Below are positions 33,638 through 47,539 of a stretch of DNA of 64,000 nt, one piece after another. Within the stretch, counting starts at the first letter, position 1. Each line of letters starts with the position of its first letter. The notes beneath the pieces are model-generated. The model was not told the origin of the DNA. It did not search any database and was given only the letters and a program-made list of their open reading frames with translations. The translations under genes were made by a program, and so were the position numbers. This stretch comes from Sulfolobus sp. E5-1-F (GTDB lineage: Archaea > Thermoproteota > Thermoprotei_A > Sulfolobales > Sulfolobaceae): NCBI RefSeq assembly GCF_009601705.1, contig NZ_CP045687.1, positions 1,710,001 through 1,774,000 on the forward strand, given 5' to 3'.

Positions 33638-36289
33638 TTAATTATTTCCTTTTCCTCCTGGAAATGAAAAGAACGAATCTATTGAAATTGTAGCTGCTAT
33701 TTCATCCCAAGATACTCCAAATGCTTTTAGGATTTGTTCGAATGTGCTCCTTAAAGCTTCTAAATATTTCTCCACATCTATTTCAGTAACTTTTGCTAGT
33801 TGCACTGGTTTTACTCCATCTTTTGATCTAACCTTAACATAGTATATCACGTCTCTGGGCAAGACGTTAATTCCAAAAGGTTTAAGTTGTAGAGCTGCTT
33901 TCACATGTTGGGGAGTGTTCTTTTTATATGCGTCTAAAGGCTTAGATAGCATCACTTTAAACGCTAATTCATCGAGATTGTATCCCTTATTCTTTAGCTT
34001 TTCATATGATCCTTTAATCACGTCTACTATTTTTCCTTTAATTTCCTTTACATCATTTGGCGAGTTTATTGAAACCATTAGCTCCTTTACATCATTAAAT
34101 ACCTTTTTTACGAATTCTGGTGTATTTCTCTTCTTCACTAACATCCCCTTTATCTCAACCTTTCCATCCGGATATACCCCAAAATAATTCTTCTTCAATC
34201 CTGAGAATGCAACAAATTTATATGTTTTATCAACTTCTAAATCCAAATTGAAATTAGACTTGACCCATTTTATAATATTCTCTAGACTATCTTTAGGAGG
34301 GTTAAGGAGAAATAACGAATCAGTATCGCCATATAGTACAGTTAAACCTTCTTCCCTTGCTTTCTTCACAGTACTGGTAATCACATATCTACCTAATGCA
34401 GTAACGCTCTCCGCTACTGCTGGTGCATATAGCGGAAATGTTTCAGCTCCAAACACACCATAGGTAGCGTTTATAAAGACTTTCATTGCTCTCTGTACCA
34501 CATCATAAAGTAGTTTTTGTTCTTCACTATTATTAGGGTTCTTCGCTTTCTTTTTGTATATTTTTACTCTGAAGTCTCTTAGTAACCCGGTTATTACTGC
34601 AGTTATACCTGGTCTATCCATGCAAACTATATGTAGTACCTCACCGGTCTCATCTTTTACTTCATAAGGCTTTTTGCATTGTTGAATATCTACAGTCTCA
34701 TAACTGAGATTCCACGTTCTAATTATTGATGGATATAGCGACGCAAAATCCAAAACGGTTATGTTAAAGAATATTCCAGCTGGAGGGTCTATAACTACTG
34801 CGCCCTTATAACCTTTCCCTTTTATTAGTGCAGAGGTTCTAATGTTTGAGGATTTTGCTAATATTTCTTCCTTTAGAGGAATCAACCAATTTCTTTTCCT
34901 ATGTTCCCAATAATATAGATTCTTTACCCAAGTAGAGATTTCTGTTCTCGTCAATTCCTCTATTCCCAGTCTAGAAATTCTCGAGAATAATATAATTAAC
35001 TTCATAGTTAGATCATTGTTAAACGTCGTAAGCTGAAGCGTTATCTCAGCGTCCCTAAAGTTATATTCTATTAACTTTTCTATATCCAAGAAGGATATTA
35101 GCGTATCTACCTTAACTTTCGACGTACCCAATAAGGCCTTTGCTACAGCATCTAAATTATATTCATTATACTTACCTTCAAATGCATAATTTCTTACTGC
35201 CTTGTTAAAGAAGAATTTGTATAAATCTATATGAAGACCGGCCAAGTACTTACTTTCATTCTTACTGACAATATCTATGGGGATTTCTTCTGGGAAATAG
35301 CCTAATTTTAACGCTCTAAAGTAGATATAGGGTAAATCAAAATCATCTCCATTGAAGGTAAGAACTACTGGGTATTCTAACAATATATCAAAAAATCTCC
35401 CTAATAGTTCATACTCAGTATTGAACCTTTCTATTGATAATCCTTCGAGTTTTACATTTCCTTCATTAACATCGTTTCTGTTTAATACGAGAACCTTCCT
35501 TAACCCATCATTTCCTGCTAAAGCAATACTTATAATTGGAAATTCTGCTTTCTGAGAATCTGGAATCCTACCCTTAACTGGTGTATACACCTCAATATCT
35601 ATCGCAACCCTTTTTATTTTAGGTATTTCAGTTTCAAATATGGGAAGCCAATCAACTGCCATTTGTCTAGTCATCTCATCTGAGTCAGCAAACGCTTTCT
35701 TAATCTCCTCAACGTCCTTCTCGTCTAAAGACAAGGAAACACTCTCTAACTTACCATTCTTAACAATATAAGGCATACCTGGAATCAGACCTGTGTCATA
35801 CATATAATTATTGAAGTACTTTATGTGAGCCTCATATGCTTTAGGAACATCGTCCCTTAATCTTCTTACCGCTAATGGATCTCTAACCACAATTTTAGTC
35901 AATTTGAATTTATTCCAAGTATATGGGTCTATCTTAGTCACAGTCTCTATATGATCAAATGCTGGATCTCTAACAATTTTAGGCACTTTACTTACTTTAT
36001 CTGGTTCAAGATCTACTAGAAAGTATGGCTTATGTCCAGTACTATCATATAAGGCATAAATTTTTTGGGTTACTTTATCAAATAACTTACATACAGCCTT
36101 ACCTTTCTTGCCATCATAATCTACTTGCAATAGGAAATATATCTTATTTTCTTGAGCCTCTTCAAGCCATTCCTTCTTAGTTATCCTTTTTGCCTCAACG
36201 GGATAGCTAGGTTGTGATTGTTGAGTATTTTGTTCATTCTTGACAGATTTAGATGAAGGTATATCAAATAGGGTAAGTTGCTTAGCCAT
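33638..36289 (-). CDS. polB1: DNA polymerase B1 (replicative, family B)
   Basis: 883 residues. Exonuclease motifs: [29 protein letters not shown]. Polymerase motif [20 protein letters not shown], motif B around [16 protein letters not shown], motif C YGDTDSLF, and the [12 protein letters not shown] region of the thumb. This is the main Sulfolobus replicase (PolB1/Dpo1). The C-terminus ends [11 protein letters not shown]. No intein is seen. Start codon ATG with [12 protein letters not shown]. Confidence 0.97.
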   Translation of the reverse strand: MAKQLTLFDIPSSKSVKNEQNTQQSQPSYPVEAKRITKKEWLEEAQENKIYFLLQVDYDGKKGKAVCKLFDKVTQKIYALYDSTGHKPYFLVDLEPDKVSKVPKIVRDPAFDHIETVTKIDPYTWNKFKLTKIVVRDPLAVRRLRDDVPKAYEAHIKYFNNYMYDTGLIPGMPYIVKNGKLESVSLSLDEKDVEEIKKAFADSDEMTRQMAVDWLPIFETEIPKIKRVAIDIEVYTPVKGRIPDSQKAEFPIISIALAGNDGLRKVLVLNRNDVNEGNVKLEGLSIERFNTEYELLGRFFDILLEYPVVLTFNGDDFDLPYIYFRALKLGYFPEEIPIDIVSKNESKYLAGLHIDLYKFFFNKAVRNYAFEGKYNEYNLDAVAKALLGTSKVKVDTLISFLDIEKLIEYNFRDAEITLQLTTFNNDLTMKLIILFSRISRLGIEELTRTEISTWVKNLYYWEHRKRNWLIPLKEEILAKSSNIRTSALIKGKGYKGAVVIDPPAGIFFNITVLDFASLYPSIIRTWNLSYETVDIQQCKKPYEVKDETGEVLHIVCMDRPGITAVITGLLRDFRVKIYKKKAKNPNNSEEQKLLYDVVQRAMKVFINATYGVFGAETFPLYAPAVAESVTALGRYVITSTVKKAREEGLTVLYGDTDSLFLLNPPKDSLENIIKWVKSNFNLDLEVDKTYKFVAFSGLKKNYFGVYPDGKVEIKGMLVKKRNTPEFVKKVFNDVKELMVSINSPNDVKEIKGKIVDVIKGSYEKLKNKGYNLDELAFKVMLSKPLDAYKKNTPQHVKAALQLKPFGINVLPRDVIYYVKVRSKDGVKPVQLAKVTEIDVEKYLEALRSTFEQILKAFGVSWDEIAATISIDSFFSFPGGKGNN

Positions 36290-36507
36290 TTTCTAACATA
36301 TATAACTTTATGAAAAATACGCTATAAGTTTTAATGCGGAAGGGCAAATGGACATTTATGAAGAATACGAATCTTAAAATTTCTAAAAATGTTATAAGCT
36401 TACATCTACTTTTGTCTCATTATTTTCTAAGGGACGCATCTTAGATCTTAGTAAACATTATTAATATGCATGAGAAAGGAAACATCAAATACAGAACAAT
36501 ACTTTGA
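36290..36507. other. Spacer upstream of tRNA-Arg
   Basis: AT-rich spacer between the polB1 start and the tRNA gene. It contains the polB1 promoter region (GTTATATATGTTAG side) and an AT-rich TATTAATATGC stretch about 35-45 bases before the tRNA that could be its TATA box. No open frame worth reporting and no C/D boxes seen. Confidence 0.5.
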
Positions 36508-36582
36508 GGACCCGTAGCTTAGCCAGGACGGAGCGCCGGCCTGCGGAGCCGGCGGTCCCGGGTTCAAATCCCGGCGGGTCCG
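36508..36582 (+). tRNA. tRNA-Arg (GCG)
   Basis: 75 nt cloverleaf. Acceptor GGACCCG/CGGGTCC, anticodon stem CCGGC/GCCGG enclosing CTGCGGA, so the anticodon is GCG (codon CGC). T arm CCGGGTTCAAATCCCGG. Discriminator G; the CCA end is not encoded. No intron. Confidence 0.95.
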
Positions 36583-36588
36583 CACAAT

Positions 36589-37089
36589 TTATTTTCTAAG
36601 AATTTTTTCAATAATTTCCTTTTCGATCCTCTTTATTTCTTCTTCATCTTTATTTCTATATGCTTCCAGAAGCTCTTCATTCAATTCTATGAAAGTGTGA
36701 CCCCACTTTACTACATTAGAGAACTTCATAGCCTCGTCTACCTCATTAAGAATATATAACGTGGCTATCAACGCCTCAACAGATGACAGTTTGTAGGCTA
36801 TGCCATAATGTATTGGATTACCTGCAAACAGAATTGGCAATCTTCTATGCTCTCCTCTTACACTTTTAAATTCGTTTAGTGACGTATTATTCCATGAGGT
36901 GTCGATAATCGTTATACCCCTCTTTATTAATATATCTTTGTCTTTTATTGATAAGGTTCTTTCAGAGAAGGGATCAAGAATTATACCTCTGCCTACTTTC
37001 GAAAGTTCAGCAAGTTTAAGTTTAACTAACTTCTTACCGGTACATTTCCTTGGATCATCTTTATGATAGTCTATAACATATACCTTCAT
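36589..37089 (-). CDS. tsr3: Tsr3, rRNA aminocarboxypropyltransferase
   Basis: 166 residues. [21 protein letters not shown] and [15 protein letters not shown] with [15 protein letters not shown] are the hallmarks of Tsr3 (SPOUT-like fold). It moves the acp group from SAM to the hypermodified uridine near the 16S decoding site (position equivalent to yeast U1191). Ends 7 bases from the tRNA-Arg gene on the opposite strand. The last 30 residues are a charged helix. Confidence 0.9.
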   Translation of the reverse strand: MKVYVIDYHKDDPRKCTGKKLVKLKLAELSKVGRGIILDPFSERTLSIKDKDILIKRGITIIDTSWNNTSLNEFKSVRGEHRRLPILFAGNPIHYGIAYKLSSVEALIATLYILNEVDEAMKFSNVVKWGHTFIELNEELLEAYRNKDEEEIKRIEKEIIEKILRK

Positions 37090-37250
37090 TGGTTTTCTAA
37101 TGAGTTTTTTTGTTTTCTAAATATTAATAAGTATAGCAAACTTTACGAGTCTAATTCTACTTTAAAATTCTATACAAGGTAGGTTCTTTTTATTATTAAT
37201 TTGTATTAGAACGACATTTTGGTAAAACTTGTCAATTAAGCTGAGAAAGA

Positions 37251-38219
37251 CTATGAGGTCTTGATTTGTTGTGAATCTTGTTGCTCTTTAGCTATAAGAT
37301 CTTGCCTTAGTCTTAATAATCTTTTTACTGCATCCGATTTTATTTTTCTCCAATTCCTCATTTACATCTATTTTTAATCTAGCTAATACTATTACGTGAT
37401 CCTTATCGCTTTACTCATTTATGTAAGGTCCTTCAATTACGTTAAAGTCCTTCAATTCCTCTTTAACTAGATTTTCTAAAGTACTTATATCAACGAAAGC
37501 TAAAGGAAACTCTACCCTTACATTAATAACTTGCTCTTCAGAGTATTTCGAGGTCTAATCCAAAACTGCTGAGTTTAGTAATACAATATTTGGTACTCTT
37601 AATTCTCTTAAATTCTCTAAAAGAATTCTAGAATAAAACAAATCTATCTCAACCACTGTACCTTTGTATCCTTGTTCTATAAAGTCCGTTGAAAAATACT
37701 TATAGGCTGGGAACTGTGCAAGAAAGAATGGTACTTGTGTGGAAACAATTCTTATTTTATCCCCAACGGTAATATATCCACTTAGCATTATTAGCAAGCC
37801 AGCAAAAAAGTTACTTAAGACTGGTTGCACAGCAAGACCTACAATTAGACCGGCAAAAGTACTTCCCGCAATTAGTGTAGAGGAGCTAACTCCTAAGGGC
37901 AATACCACTAATAGTAGAACAAGCACATATCCAAAGTACTTTACACTGTTTGCTATTACATTAGCTCTTATACCGAGTCTCCTTTGCGAATAAACCCTTA
38001 TAGCTTCTGCTATCGACGAGACTATCCATAAGCCTATAAAATGTATAGAAGCATCCTAAGATAGAAAATTACTGAGCTAATCGTAGATTGGTTGGTTATT
38101 CCAAAACCTTGTAAAATGTACGGAATTATAAAGCTTAGTATAATTACTAAAAAGGACAGAAATACTAGTATGGCAAAACGTAAACTTAATCGCATCTCTA
38201 TTCTATCTACTACTTTCAC
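37251..38219 (-). pseudogene. Disrupted MscS-family mechanosensitive channel
   Basis: Read on the minus strand, the pieces line up as one small MscS-type channel. The N-terminal membrane part starts at 38219 (MKVVDRIEMRLSLRFAILV) and hits a frame change near 38035. The pore and beta domain follow (AGSTFAGLIVGLAVQPVLSN, then GDKIRIVST). An in-frame TAG lies at 37555-37557, a TAA at 37411-37413, and an extra A in a run near 37341-37348 shifts the end, which reads AVKRLLRLRQDLIAKEQQD. Four lesions make this a clear pseudogene. A sequencing error could explain one but hardly all. Confidence 0.88.
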
Positions 38220-38280
38220 TTAAGATTTAAATATATGTAAACTGTATAGTCATATCGCTATCTGGCATATTTTTCGAGCA

Positions 38281-38314
38281 TAAATCCTTGTAACTGCTAA
38301 TTGTTAAGGATTTA
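38281..38314. promoter_or_regulatory. Inverted repeat overlapping a TATA-like box
   Basis: TAAATCCTT (38281-38289) and AAGGATTTA (38306-38314) are perfect 9-base arms separated by 16 bases. The right arm merges into GGATTTAAAC, a TATA-like element for the gene at 38330. Possible operator; no regulator is identified. Confidence 0.4.
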
Positions 38315-38329
38315 AACTTTAGTTGCATA

Positions 38330-39115
38330 ATGTTATTAGAGGCTCAAAAATTGATCTTTGACATATTCAAGAAAGATAAAAACGATGAGGTTAGAGAGCC
38401 ATTTTACGCTGACGAGTACGGAGAATGGTTAGTTGTCTCCCATAATAAACCATTAATATATATTTCAAATATTTTACAGAAATCAATCAAGAAAGCTGGA
38501 TTAAAGAACCATGATCTATACGTGATCCAATATACCGAGGATGAAAAAATAAGAAATTTGGCTAGTATAAAGGGGATGATTTGTAGCAATGGAAATGTAA
38601 AAGAACTTGATTTAGCTAATGCAATAAAAAATTCCCTAAGCGATAATCTTACAGTTGGTGAAATAAAGATATTTAAATTGAAGATTTGTGGCATTCTCTT
38701 TATATTCTTCTATATAGACGTTGTAGTTAGAAATCTGAAGGACACGCGAGGTAGTGTAAAACTCCTCTTTCCGCCAATGGGTGTAAACTTATACGATATA
38801 CCCTATACTCTTCAATCGTTAATAAAGAACGTAATAGAAAAAACCCTTGGGATTAATTGTAATGTTTCGGAAATAGATACTGGTGATGGAACTAGACTTA
38901 AGGCAATAGCTGAATGTAGGCTACAGCAACCCTTAGAGTCTATTGAACCATTAAGGAAGGCATTAGAGTATTTTAGCCTTTCTGAGCCTAAGATCTCCTT
39001 AAATAGGACCAATGTGAGACAAATTGAGTTACAGATCTTTATAAATCAGTTAAAGACTAAGGCGTTAATACCTCTAATTTGGGATCGTTTTATTATCGAT
39101 TCTCTGCGTTGCTAA
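38330..39115 (+). CDS. Unrecognised protein
   Basis: 261 residues from ATG 38330; a TTG at 38350 with GAGG upstream is an alternative start better spaced from the TATA box. Visible pieces: a charged N-terminus (FDIFKKDKNDEVREPFY), a hydrophobic strand pair KICGILFIFFYIDVVVRN that might be buried rather than membranous, then PPMGVNLYDIPYTLQSLIKNVI. No enzyme motif. It ends 41 bases before pgk and may be in the same transcript. Confidence 0.6.
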   Translation: MLLEAQKLIFDIFKKDKNDEVREPFYADEYGEWLVVSHNKPLIYISNILQKSIKKAGLKNHDLYVIQYTEDEKIRNLASIKGMICSNGNVKELDLANAIKNSLSDNLTVGEIKIFKLKICGILFIFFYIDVVVRNLKDTRGSVKLLFPPMGVNLYDIPYTLQSLIKNVIEKTLGINCNVSEIDTGDGTRLKAIAECRLQQPLESIEPLRKALEYFSLSEPKISLNRTNVRQIELQIFINQLKTKALIPLIWDRFIIDSLRC

Positions 39116-39156
39116 AAGTTATTACCCTAAAATTCAGTATATAACTGGGGATCTTT

Positions 39157-40392
39157 TTGATCAAAGTGGGAGATTTAACTATACCTACAATGGATGATAT
39201 AGATATACGATCGAAGAAAGTTCTATTGCGTATTGATATAAATTCACCTGTAGATGAGAACGGTAGAATAATTGACGATTCTAGAATAAGGGCACATATT
39301 GGAACTATAAAGGAACTAATAGAAAAGGGTAACTCTGTCGTGCTTATTTCACATCAAGGTAGGCCTGGAGATAAGGATTTCATAAGCCTAGAGGAGCACG
39401 CCAAATTACTCTCAAAGTATTTAGAACGCGAAGTAATTTTCATAGAAGACGTAATAGGTCCATATGCCAGAGAAATGATCAAAAAGCTAGAAAATAATGG
39501 AGTTCTACTTTTAGACAATATAAGACTAATTTCAGAGGAGTTAATAGAGGCCCCGCCACAACAACACGTAAAAACATTTTTAGTAAGAAAATTAGCTCCA
39601 CTTTTTGACGTATATGTGAATGATGCATTCGCTACTTCACACAGAAGCCAGCCAAGTATTGTAGGCTTTCCCCTGGCTTTACCATCAGCTGCTGGAAGAG
39701 TAATGGAAAAGGAAGTTTCAGCTTTAGCTAGAATTTTTAATGCTGAAGATACACCAAAAATATTTACATTAGGTGGTGGTAAGGTTCACGATACTATTAG
39801 AATAATCGAAAATCTAGTGAAAAAAAGAATAGCAGATAGGATACTTACTGGTGGTCTCGTTGCAGAACTGTTCTCTGTTGCCAAAGGAATAAATCTAAAT
39901 CCAAAGAACATGGAAATTTTGGAAAAATTAGGTATTTTGAGCTTAATTCCTAGAGCTAGAAAACTACTTCTAAGTGGAGCCCCTATCGAAATACCAGTTG
40001 ACTATAAGGTAGAAATAAACGGAAACGTAATAGAAGAACCAGCGAGTAAGGTTACTGGTGTGATAAAGGACATCGGTTCCACTACTGCGGAGATATACTC
40101 TTCATTTATAAAAGATGCTAAAGTAATAGTTTTAAGGGGACCAATGGGAATAATCGAGGATGAAAGATTTAAGAGTGGGAGTAAAAGTGTCCTAAAAGCG
40201 GCATTGGAGGGCCAAGGTTATGTTATAATAGGAGGTGGACATATGATAAGTGCTTTAGATAAGGATATGAAGATCGATAGTAATAGAGTTCATATATCTA
40301 CAGGGGGAGGAGCCCTTCTCTTATTCCTATCTGGAGAAAGATTGCCTGCATTAGAAGCATTATCAATGTCGGTGGTGAATAGCAGTGATTAG
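39157..40392 (+). CDS. pgk: Phosphoglycerate kinase
   Basis: 411 residues, TTG start (or ATG at 39190, [10 protein letters not shown]). [15 protein letters not shown] and SHQGRPG form the 3-phosphoglycerate site; [25 protein letters not shown] and the C-terminal [14 protein letters not shown] bind nucleotide. Reversible transfer of phosphate between 1,3-bisphosphoglycerate and ADP. Coupled to gap by an 8-base overlap. Confidence 0.96.
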   Translation: MIKVGDLTIPTMDDIDIRSKKVLLRIDINSPVDENGRIIDDSRIRAHIGTIKELIEKGNSVVLISHQGRPGDKDFISLEEHAKLLSKYLEREVIFIEDVIGPYAREMIKKLENNGVLLLDNIRLISEELIEAPPQQHVKTFLVRKLAPLFDVYVNDAFATSHRSQPSIVGFPLALPSAAGRVMEKEVSALARIFNAEDTPKIFTLGGGKVHDTIRIIENLVKKRIADRILTGGLVAELFSVAKGINLNPKNMEILEKLGILSLIPRARKLLLSGAPIEIPVDYKVEINGNVIEEPASKVTGVIKDIGSTTAEIYSSFIKDAKVIVLRGPMGIIEDERFKSGSKSVLKAALEGQGYVIIGGGHMISALDKDMKIDSNRVHISTGGGALLLFLSGERLPALEALSMSVVNSSD

Positions 40393-41407
40393 CGTAGCTG
40401 TCAATGGATATGGTACTATAGGGAAGAGAGTTGCTGACGCCATCCTTAAACAACCAGACATGAGACTCGTAGGAGTCGCAAAGACATCTCCTAATTACGA
40501 AGCGTTTATAGCACATCATAAGGGAATCAAGATTTACGTACCCCAACAGTCCATTAAGAAATTCGAAGAGTCCGGAATACCAGTGGCTGGCACAGTAGAA
40601 GATCTAATAAAAACCTCAGATATTGTAGTGGACACTACGCCAAATGGTGTTGGTGCACAATATAAGCCAATTTATCAACAATTACAGAGAAACGCTATAT
40701 TTCAAGGTGGCGAAAAAGCTGAAGTAGCTGATATCTCATTCTCAGCCTTATGTAATTATAACGAGGCCCTTGGCAAAAAGTACATTAGAGTAGTATCATG
40801 TAATACTACTGCACTACTTAGAACAATATGTACAATAAGTAAGGTCAGTAAAGTAGAGAAAGTTAGAGCGACAATAGTTAGAAGAGCTGCTGATCAAAAG
40901 GAAGTCAAGAAAGGACCTATAAATTCATTAGTCCCTGATCCCGCAACAGTGCCAAGCCATCACGCAAAAGACGTTAATAGCGTTATAAGGAATTTAGATA
41001 TAGCTACGATGGCAGTAATAGCCCCAACAACATTAATGCATATGCACTTTATCGACATAACCTTAAAAGATAAGGTAGAGAAAAAAGATATACTTAGCGT
41101 TCTAGAAAATACTCCGAGGATAGTTTTAATCTCCTCAAAGTATGATGCAGAAGCTACAGCGGAATTGGTAGAAGTGGCGAGAGATTTGAAAAGGGACAGA
41201 AATGATATTCCAGAGGTAATGGTATTTAGTGACTCGGTTTACGTTAAGGATAACGAGGTCATGCTCATGTACGCAGTGCATCAGGAATCAATAGTGGTAC
41301 CAGAAAATATAGATGCAATAAGGGCTTCAATGAGATTAATGAGTGAAGAAGATTCCATGAGAATTACTAATGAAAGTTTAGGAATATTAAAGGGGTACCT
41401 AATATGA
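40385..41407 (+). CDS. gap: Glyceraldehyde-3-phosphate dehydrogenase, archaeal type II phosphorylating
   Basis: 340 residues, GTG start. NAD(P) Rossmann motif [17 protein letters not shown] and catalytic Cys in [11 protein letters not shown] match archaeal GAPDH, which in Sulfolobus works mainly in the gluconeogenic direction together with PGK. Overlaps pgk by 8 bases and the UspA gene by 4, so the three are one operon. Confidence 0.96.
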   Translation: MISVAVNGYGTIGKRVADAILKQPDMRLVGVAKTSPNYEAFIAHHKGIKIYVPQQSIKKFEESGIPVAGTVEDLIKTSDIVVDTTPNGVGAQYKPIYQQLQRNAIFQGGEKAEVADISFSALCNYNEALGKKYIRVVSCNTTALLRTICTISKVSKVEKVRATIVRRAADQKEVKKGPINSLVPDPATVPSHHAKDVNSVIRNLDIATMAVIAPTTLMHMHFIDITLKDKVEKKDILSVLENTPRIVLISSKYDAEATAELVEVARDLKRDRNDIPEVMVFSDSVYVKDNEVMLMYAVHQESIVVPENIDAIRASMRLMSEEDSMRITNESLGILKGYLI

Positions 41408-41814
41408 GTGAACCATCTTATTTTGTGAGCTTCTGGTTAAGGAAAATACTAGTACCGGTGGACGGTTCTGAGAATAGTTTAAGGGCGCTAGATCTTGCAG
41501 TAGATTTCGGTATGAGATATGGCTCCAAAATAACTATAATACATGTATGTAGTGATTGTAACAATATGAACGATATACAGTCACTAATTGAAAAAAGGGT
41601 AAACAATAAGATTGAATATGATTTAAAAATAGTTAAGATTAACATAAAGGAGTCTAGTGTTTCAAATGAGATATTAAAGGTAATAAATGAGGAACCTTAT
41701 GACGCAGTAATAATGGGAGCAAGAGGAACTTCATTAAATAGCGATATAAATATAGGCTCTACAGCTCTAGCAATATCCATTAATGCTCCAGTCTCTGTAA
41801 TCTTAGTTAGATGA
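41404..41814 (+). CDS. Universal stress protein (UspA family)
   Basis: 136 residues. [24 protein letters not shown] at the start and [18 protein letters not shown] near the end; the G-x2-G-x9-G(S/T) ATP-binding motif is intact. Role unknown, possibly linking energy state to sugar metabolism given the pgk-gap operon. Convergent with glyA, overlapping by 8 bases. Confidence 0.9.
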   Translation: MSEPSYFVSFWLRKILVPVDGSENSLRALDLAVDFGMRYGSKITIIHVCSDCNNMNDIQSLIEKRVNNKIEYDLKIVKINIKESSVSNEILKVINEEPYDAVIMGARGTSLNSDINIGSTALAISINAPVSVILVR

Positions 41815-43108
41815 TTAATTTTAATGACTTCGAAGAATATTTTTCTAGATCTTTCATATCATCGAAAGTATATTTGACCTCTAAGAAATTCTTCCTCATC
41901 TGGATTACCTCTTTTTTAACTTCATTAACGTCCTTCTTGTCTATAATAACTTTCTTAAACAACTCAGCAATCTCCTCCATTTCACCTTCTTTCATCCCAT
42001 ATCTGGTCATCTCTTGTACCCCTATTCTTAGGCCACTAGGATCAGAAACGTTTTCTGGCTTATCATAAGGTAGCAAATTTTTGTTTACTATAATATTTGC
42101 ATCTTCTAGTAATTTAGCTATCTTATTCCCTCCACCGAATTCTCTGACATCTACAGCAACTTGATGACTCTTAGTATAGCCTAGATTCTCACCAATTACC
42201 TTAAATCCTCTTTCAGCTAAAGCTTCAGCTAAAGCCTTTGAGTTCCTTATTATTTGATTAGCGTAACTTTCGCCAAAGTACTTCATCTCGATTGCTGTTA
42301 CTGCAGTTGCTGGTAATCTATGTAAATGATGATTACTAACAAACCATGGGAATATGGTCCTTGAAACTTGCTTAAAAACTTCCGAACCGTCAGAGAAAAT
42401 GGCTCCACCTTGGGGACCAGGAAAGGTCTTATGAGTTGATACAGTCATGATGTCTGCTCCCTCTTTTAGCGGATTACTCCAAACTTTACCCTCTATTAAT
42501 CCGTATACGTGAGCTGCGTCGTAAACCAATTTGGCTCCAACAGCATGAACATGTGGAGCCAGTTCTTTAGTAGGGTGAGGAAATAGATAAAGGCTACCTC
42601 CTAGTACTACAAATTTCGGTTTAACTTCTTCTATCATCTTTACCGCTTTATCTACATCTACGTTAATGTTTTCTTCATCAAATGGCATTTCAATATGTTG
42701 AATACCCAAAGCTCCCAATGTTCCAAATTTGGTATGGCTAACATGAGCTCCAGCTTGTACTGGAGCTATTAATGCCTTATCTCCTGGCTCAGCTAGAACT
42801 CTAAACACGGCGGCATTTGCTATTGTACCACTAGTAGGTCTCAGATCGCAATCCTTCGAGTTTGTTATCTCATTCATCAATTCCATAGTAAGAGTTTCGA
42901 TTTCATCCGTATATTTAGTCCCTTGATAATATCTCTTGTAAGGTTTACCTTCTGCATATCTAGACATGAAGTCACTCATATATACACTTTCAGCCAATGG
43001 ACTCATTACGTTTTCAGATGCAATAAGGTTCAAAGTCTGTGTTCTTCTCCATACGTTCTGTGCCTTAGTAATTTCAAGAACTTTTTCCAATTCTTTAGGA
43101 AATGTCAT
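41807..43108 (-). CDS. glyA: Serine hydroxymethyltransferase
   Basis: 433 residues, PLP-dependent. The PLP lysine is in [38 protein letters not shown] and DAAHVYGLI are also conserved. Interconverts serine and glycine using, in Sulfolobus, a modified folate. Own promoter region (ATATTTAAATTTTG) just upstream of the start. Confidence 0.97.
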   Translation of the reverse strand: MTFPKELEKVLEITKAQNVWRRTQTLNLIASENVMSPLAESVYMSDFMSRYAEGKPYKRYYQGTKYTDEIETLTMELMNEITNSKDCDLRPTSGTIANAAVFRVLAEPGDKALIAPVQAGAHVSHTKFGTLGALGIQHIEMPFDEENINVDVDKAVKMIEEVKPKFVVLGGSLYLFPHPTKELAPHVHAVGAKLVYDAAHVYGLIEGKVWSNPLKEGADIMTVSTHKTFPGPQGGAIFSDGSEVFKQVSRTIFPWFVSNHHLHRLPATAVTAIEMKYFGESYANQIIRNSKALAEALAERGFKVIGENLGYTKSHQVAVDVREFGGGNKIAKLLEDANIIVNKNLLPYDKPENVSDPSGLRIGVQEMTRYGMKEGEMEEIAELFKKVIIDKKDVNEVKKEVIQMRKNFLEVKYTFDDMKDLEKYSSKSLKLII

Positions 43109-43151
43109 AAGAGTAAAGTAGTTACAGAATATTTAAATTTTGATAAAAAGA

Positions 43152-44381
43152 TCAAACTTTCATTGCTCTTCCAAGTCTGGCATGAGCCTTACCTAACTCT
43201 CTGTTAGATAAAGCAGCTAGGAGATTGAGTTCCCCAGATAGTACAGTAGAAGCTATGATCTCAGCTAATTTCTTAGCATTAGAGCCAGGTGGATTTCCAC
43301 TGCCGTAAACTCCCATAATGGATAGCGCTTCTTTCTGGGTAGGCAACCTTGTACCTCCTCCTACAGTTCCTACTTCTAACGAGGGCAGTGTAACTGATAT
43401 ATATAAGTCCTCTCCTCTTACTTCAGTCCATGTGTATCCAGAACTGCTCTCAACTATTTGAGCTACATCTTGACCAGTAGCGATAAAGATCGCAGTAACT
43501 ATGTTTGCGAAATGAGCATTAAATTGAGATAAGGATCCTGCTCTTGCTGTCCCGAGCCAATTCTTTCGTAGATTTATATCATGAATTAGTTGAGCATTAG
43601 AGTGTAATATATTCTTTATAACATCCTTATTAATGAGAGCCTCAGCCACTACAGTTTTACCTCTACCGAAGAGGGTATTGACATTGGTCTGTTTCTTATC
43701 ACTACACATATTTCCACTTACAGCTAAACAATCAGCTGATGGGAAGTTTTCCTCAATAAATTCACATACTTTTTCTACTGCTATCGTAACCATGTTCATC
43801 CCCATAGCATCACCAGTTTCAAAGGAAAATCTAAGCCAAACATTATTGCCTAGTACGAAAGGTGTAATGGATTTTAATTTACCATGATGGGAGGTAGAAT
43901 TGGCTATATTCTTTATCTTCTCAAGATTCTCCTCTATGAACTTTAGAAAATTCGGTATCTCTTCTATTGAATCAAACTTAAAAACGGGGGCTCTCGTCAT
44001 TTCATCCTTTAAAACCTTAGCCCTAACTCCCCCACTTAGTGTAACAGCCTTGATACCCCTATTTACGCTGGCTATTAGCGCTCCTTCTGTCGTCGCCATA
44101 GGTACATAGAAATCGCCCTTTGCGTAATCGCCATTGACTCTAATTGGCCCCACTATACCTAATGGTATCTGTATTGCTCCAATCACATTTTCGGCATTTT
44201 TATTTTTTATCTCACTATAATCAATAACTGTAGAACCAATTGAGGGAAGACCAACTCCTACAATCTTCTCTAATGCAAGCCTCCTCGCAACCATTGCAGC
44301 ATTTGCTTCTAATAAATTGTCAACCTCATGAAAAGAAATTTCTCCCTTTACTAACTTTTCAACCACTTCATCAATTTTCAT
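43152..44381 (-). CDS. hmgA: HMG-CoA reductase (class I)
   Basis: 409 residues. [17 protein letters not shown] (catalytic Glu), [10 protein letters not shown] (NADPH loop), catalytic Lys in the CSDKKQT segment, and a late [13 protein letters not shown] end. Makes mevalonate from HMG-CoA with NADPH, the committed step to isoprenoid lipids. Last gene of the four-gene mevalonate operon; overlaps the DUF35 gene by 4 bases. Confidence 0.97.
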   Translation of the reverse strand: MKIDEVVEKLVKGEISFHEVDNLLEANAAMVARRLALEKIVGVGLPSIGSTVIDYSEIKNKNAENVIGAIQIPLGIVGPIRVNGDYAKGDFYVPMATTEGALIASVNRGIKAVTLSGGVRAKVLKDEMTRAPVFKFDSIEEIPNFLKFIEENLEKIKNIANSTSHHGKLKSITPFVLGNNVWLRFSFETGDAMGMNMVTIAVEKVCEFIEENFPSADCLAVSGNMCSDKKQTNVNTLFGRGKTVVAEALINKDVIKNILHSNAQLIHDINLRKNWLGTARAGSLSQFNAHFANIVTAIFIATGQDVAQIVESSSGYTWTEVRGEDLYISVTLPSLEVGTVGGGTRLPTQKEALSIMGVYGSGNPPGSNAKKLAEIIASTVLSGELNLLAALSNRELGKAHARLGRAMKV

Positions 44382-44779
44382 CCTTCAGCTACCCTAAACT
44401 TTATCCCATACTGTATTAAACCATTATATGAGTCCGTATAAACTCTCCTTAATGTAGCTTCTACCTTAACTCCTTCTTTTAGTTTATCTAAATCCGCATC
44501 TACGATAGGTGCTACTATTTCTACACCTTCATCTAATCTAACTAGCCCAATAACACTAGGAAGTCCTTTCTCGTGCCCGTCTCTAGACTGATAGGAAACA
44601 GTATATGATTCTAAGATTCCCTTACCGCTTATCTCAATCTTCTTAACGTTTTTACTCCCGCATTTAGCACAATATGATGAGTAAGGAAAATTAACATGTC
44701 CGCAACTTTCACACTTACTCGCCGTTAACTTATACATGAATCTTTTGTTTCTCCAAACTTGAGGAGGAGATATTTTCAT
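44378..44779 (-). CDS. DUF35 OB-fold protein with zinc ribbon, mevalonate complex bridge
   Basis: 133 residues. Zinc ribbon [19 protein letters not shown], then an OB-fold starting [12 protein letters not shown]. In archaea this protein bridges acetoacetyl-CoA thiolase and HMG-CoA synthase so that the intermediate passes through a shared CoA site. It sits exactly between those genes and HMG-CoA reductase. All four zinc cysteines are present. Confidence 0.92.
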   Translation of the reverse strand: MKISPPQVWRNKRFMYKLTASKCESCGHVNFPYSSYCAKCGSKNVKKIEISGKGILESYTVSYQSRDGHEKGLPSVIGLVRLDEGVEIVAPIVDADLDKLKEGVKVEATLRRVYTDSYNGLIQYGIKFRVAEG

Positions 44780-44785
44780 CTAAGA

Positions 44786-46923
<2,138 letters not shown>

Positions 46924-46967
46924 CTAACTGCTTTAATCAAATATAAGGTTTTCGATTTTTGTCTATA

Positions 46968-46979
46968 TGTCTATAGACA
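46968..46979. promoter_or_regulatory. 12-base palindrome upstream of the mevalonate operon
   Basis: TGTCTATAGACA is a perfect palindrome about 50-60 bases upstream of the HMG-CoA synthase start, and the half GTCTATA is repeated just beside it (46961-46967). It lies between the arginine decarboxylase stop and the mevalonate promoter. Could be an activator or repressor site, or part of the upstream gene's 3' end. Confidence 0.35.
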
Positions 46980-47023
46980 GTTGACGAATGAATTAAAAAA
47001 CAAATAGAGATTAATATAAAAAA

Positions 47024-47428
47024 CTATTGTGAACTTCTATCGGCATAAAACATTTGATAACGTTTAGGATTGAGGGCATTTACTATATGAGCAAAAGCAG
47101 ATTGTGGATCACTATCTTCACCACACGTGTAAACGTCAAGCGTAGCATAGTTATACTCATTCCACGTGTGAAGTGCTATATGACTCTCCTCCACTAGGGC
47201 TATAACTGAAACTCCTCCCTTTTTCCCACCAAAAGACCAAGCTTTAATTTCCACTAGTTTCATATGGGCTATATTTACAGCTTCTAGGACTAACTTCTCT
47301 AAAAACTCCTTGTCGTTTAGTTTTTCAGTATCGATGTCATACAGGTTGCCAAACACATGCTTTCCTATTATCCTATCCTCTTTGCCTTCGGGGGAATTAT
47401 TTTTTTGTAATACTTCCTGTTCTGACAT
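47024..47428 (-). CDS. Arginine decarboxylase proenzyme (AdoMet-decarboxylase family)
   Basis: 134 residues. Same fold as the enzyme at 8109: the self-cleavage Glu-Ser in [15 protein letters not shown] and [16 protein letters not shown]. It has a 20-residue polar N-terminal extension ([19 protein letters not shown]). Crenarchaea are known to use an arginine decarboxylase that evolved from AdoMet decarboxylase to make agmatine for polyamines and for tRNA-Ile agmatidine. Which paralog has which activity is inferred from family knowledge. Confidence 0.83.
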   Translation of the reverse strand: MSEQEVLQKNNSPEGKEDRIIGKHVFGNLYDIDTEKLNDKEFLEKLVLEAVNIAHMKLVEIKAWSFGGKKGGVSVIALVEESHIALHTWNEYNYATLDVYTCGEDSDPQSAFAHIVNALNPKRYQMFYADRSSQ

Positions 47429-47539
47429 CTTTCTTTCTTATGCCCCCATCTCATCTTCATCAATATGAGAATAATAAGTGTATCTATCCCCATAAACCTT
47501 AGGATAAACGTTATAACTAGCCAATAAGTAGTACACGTA

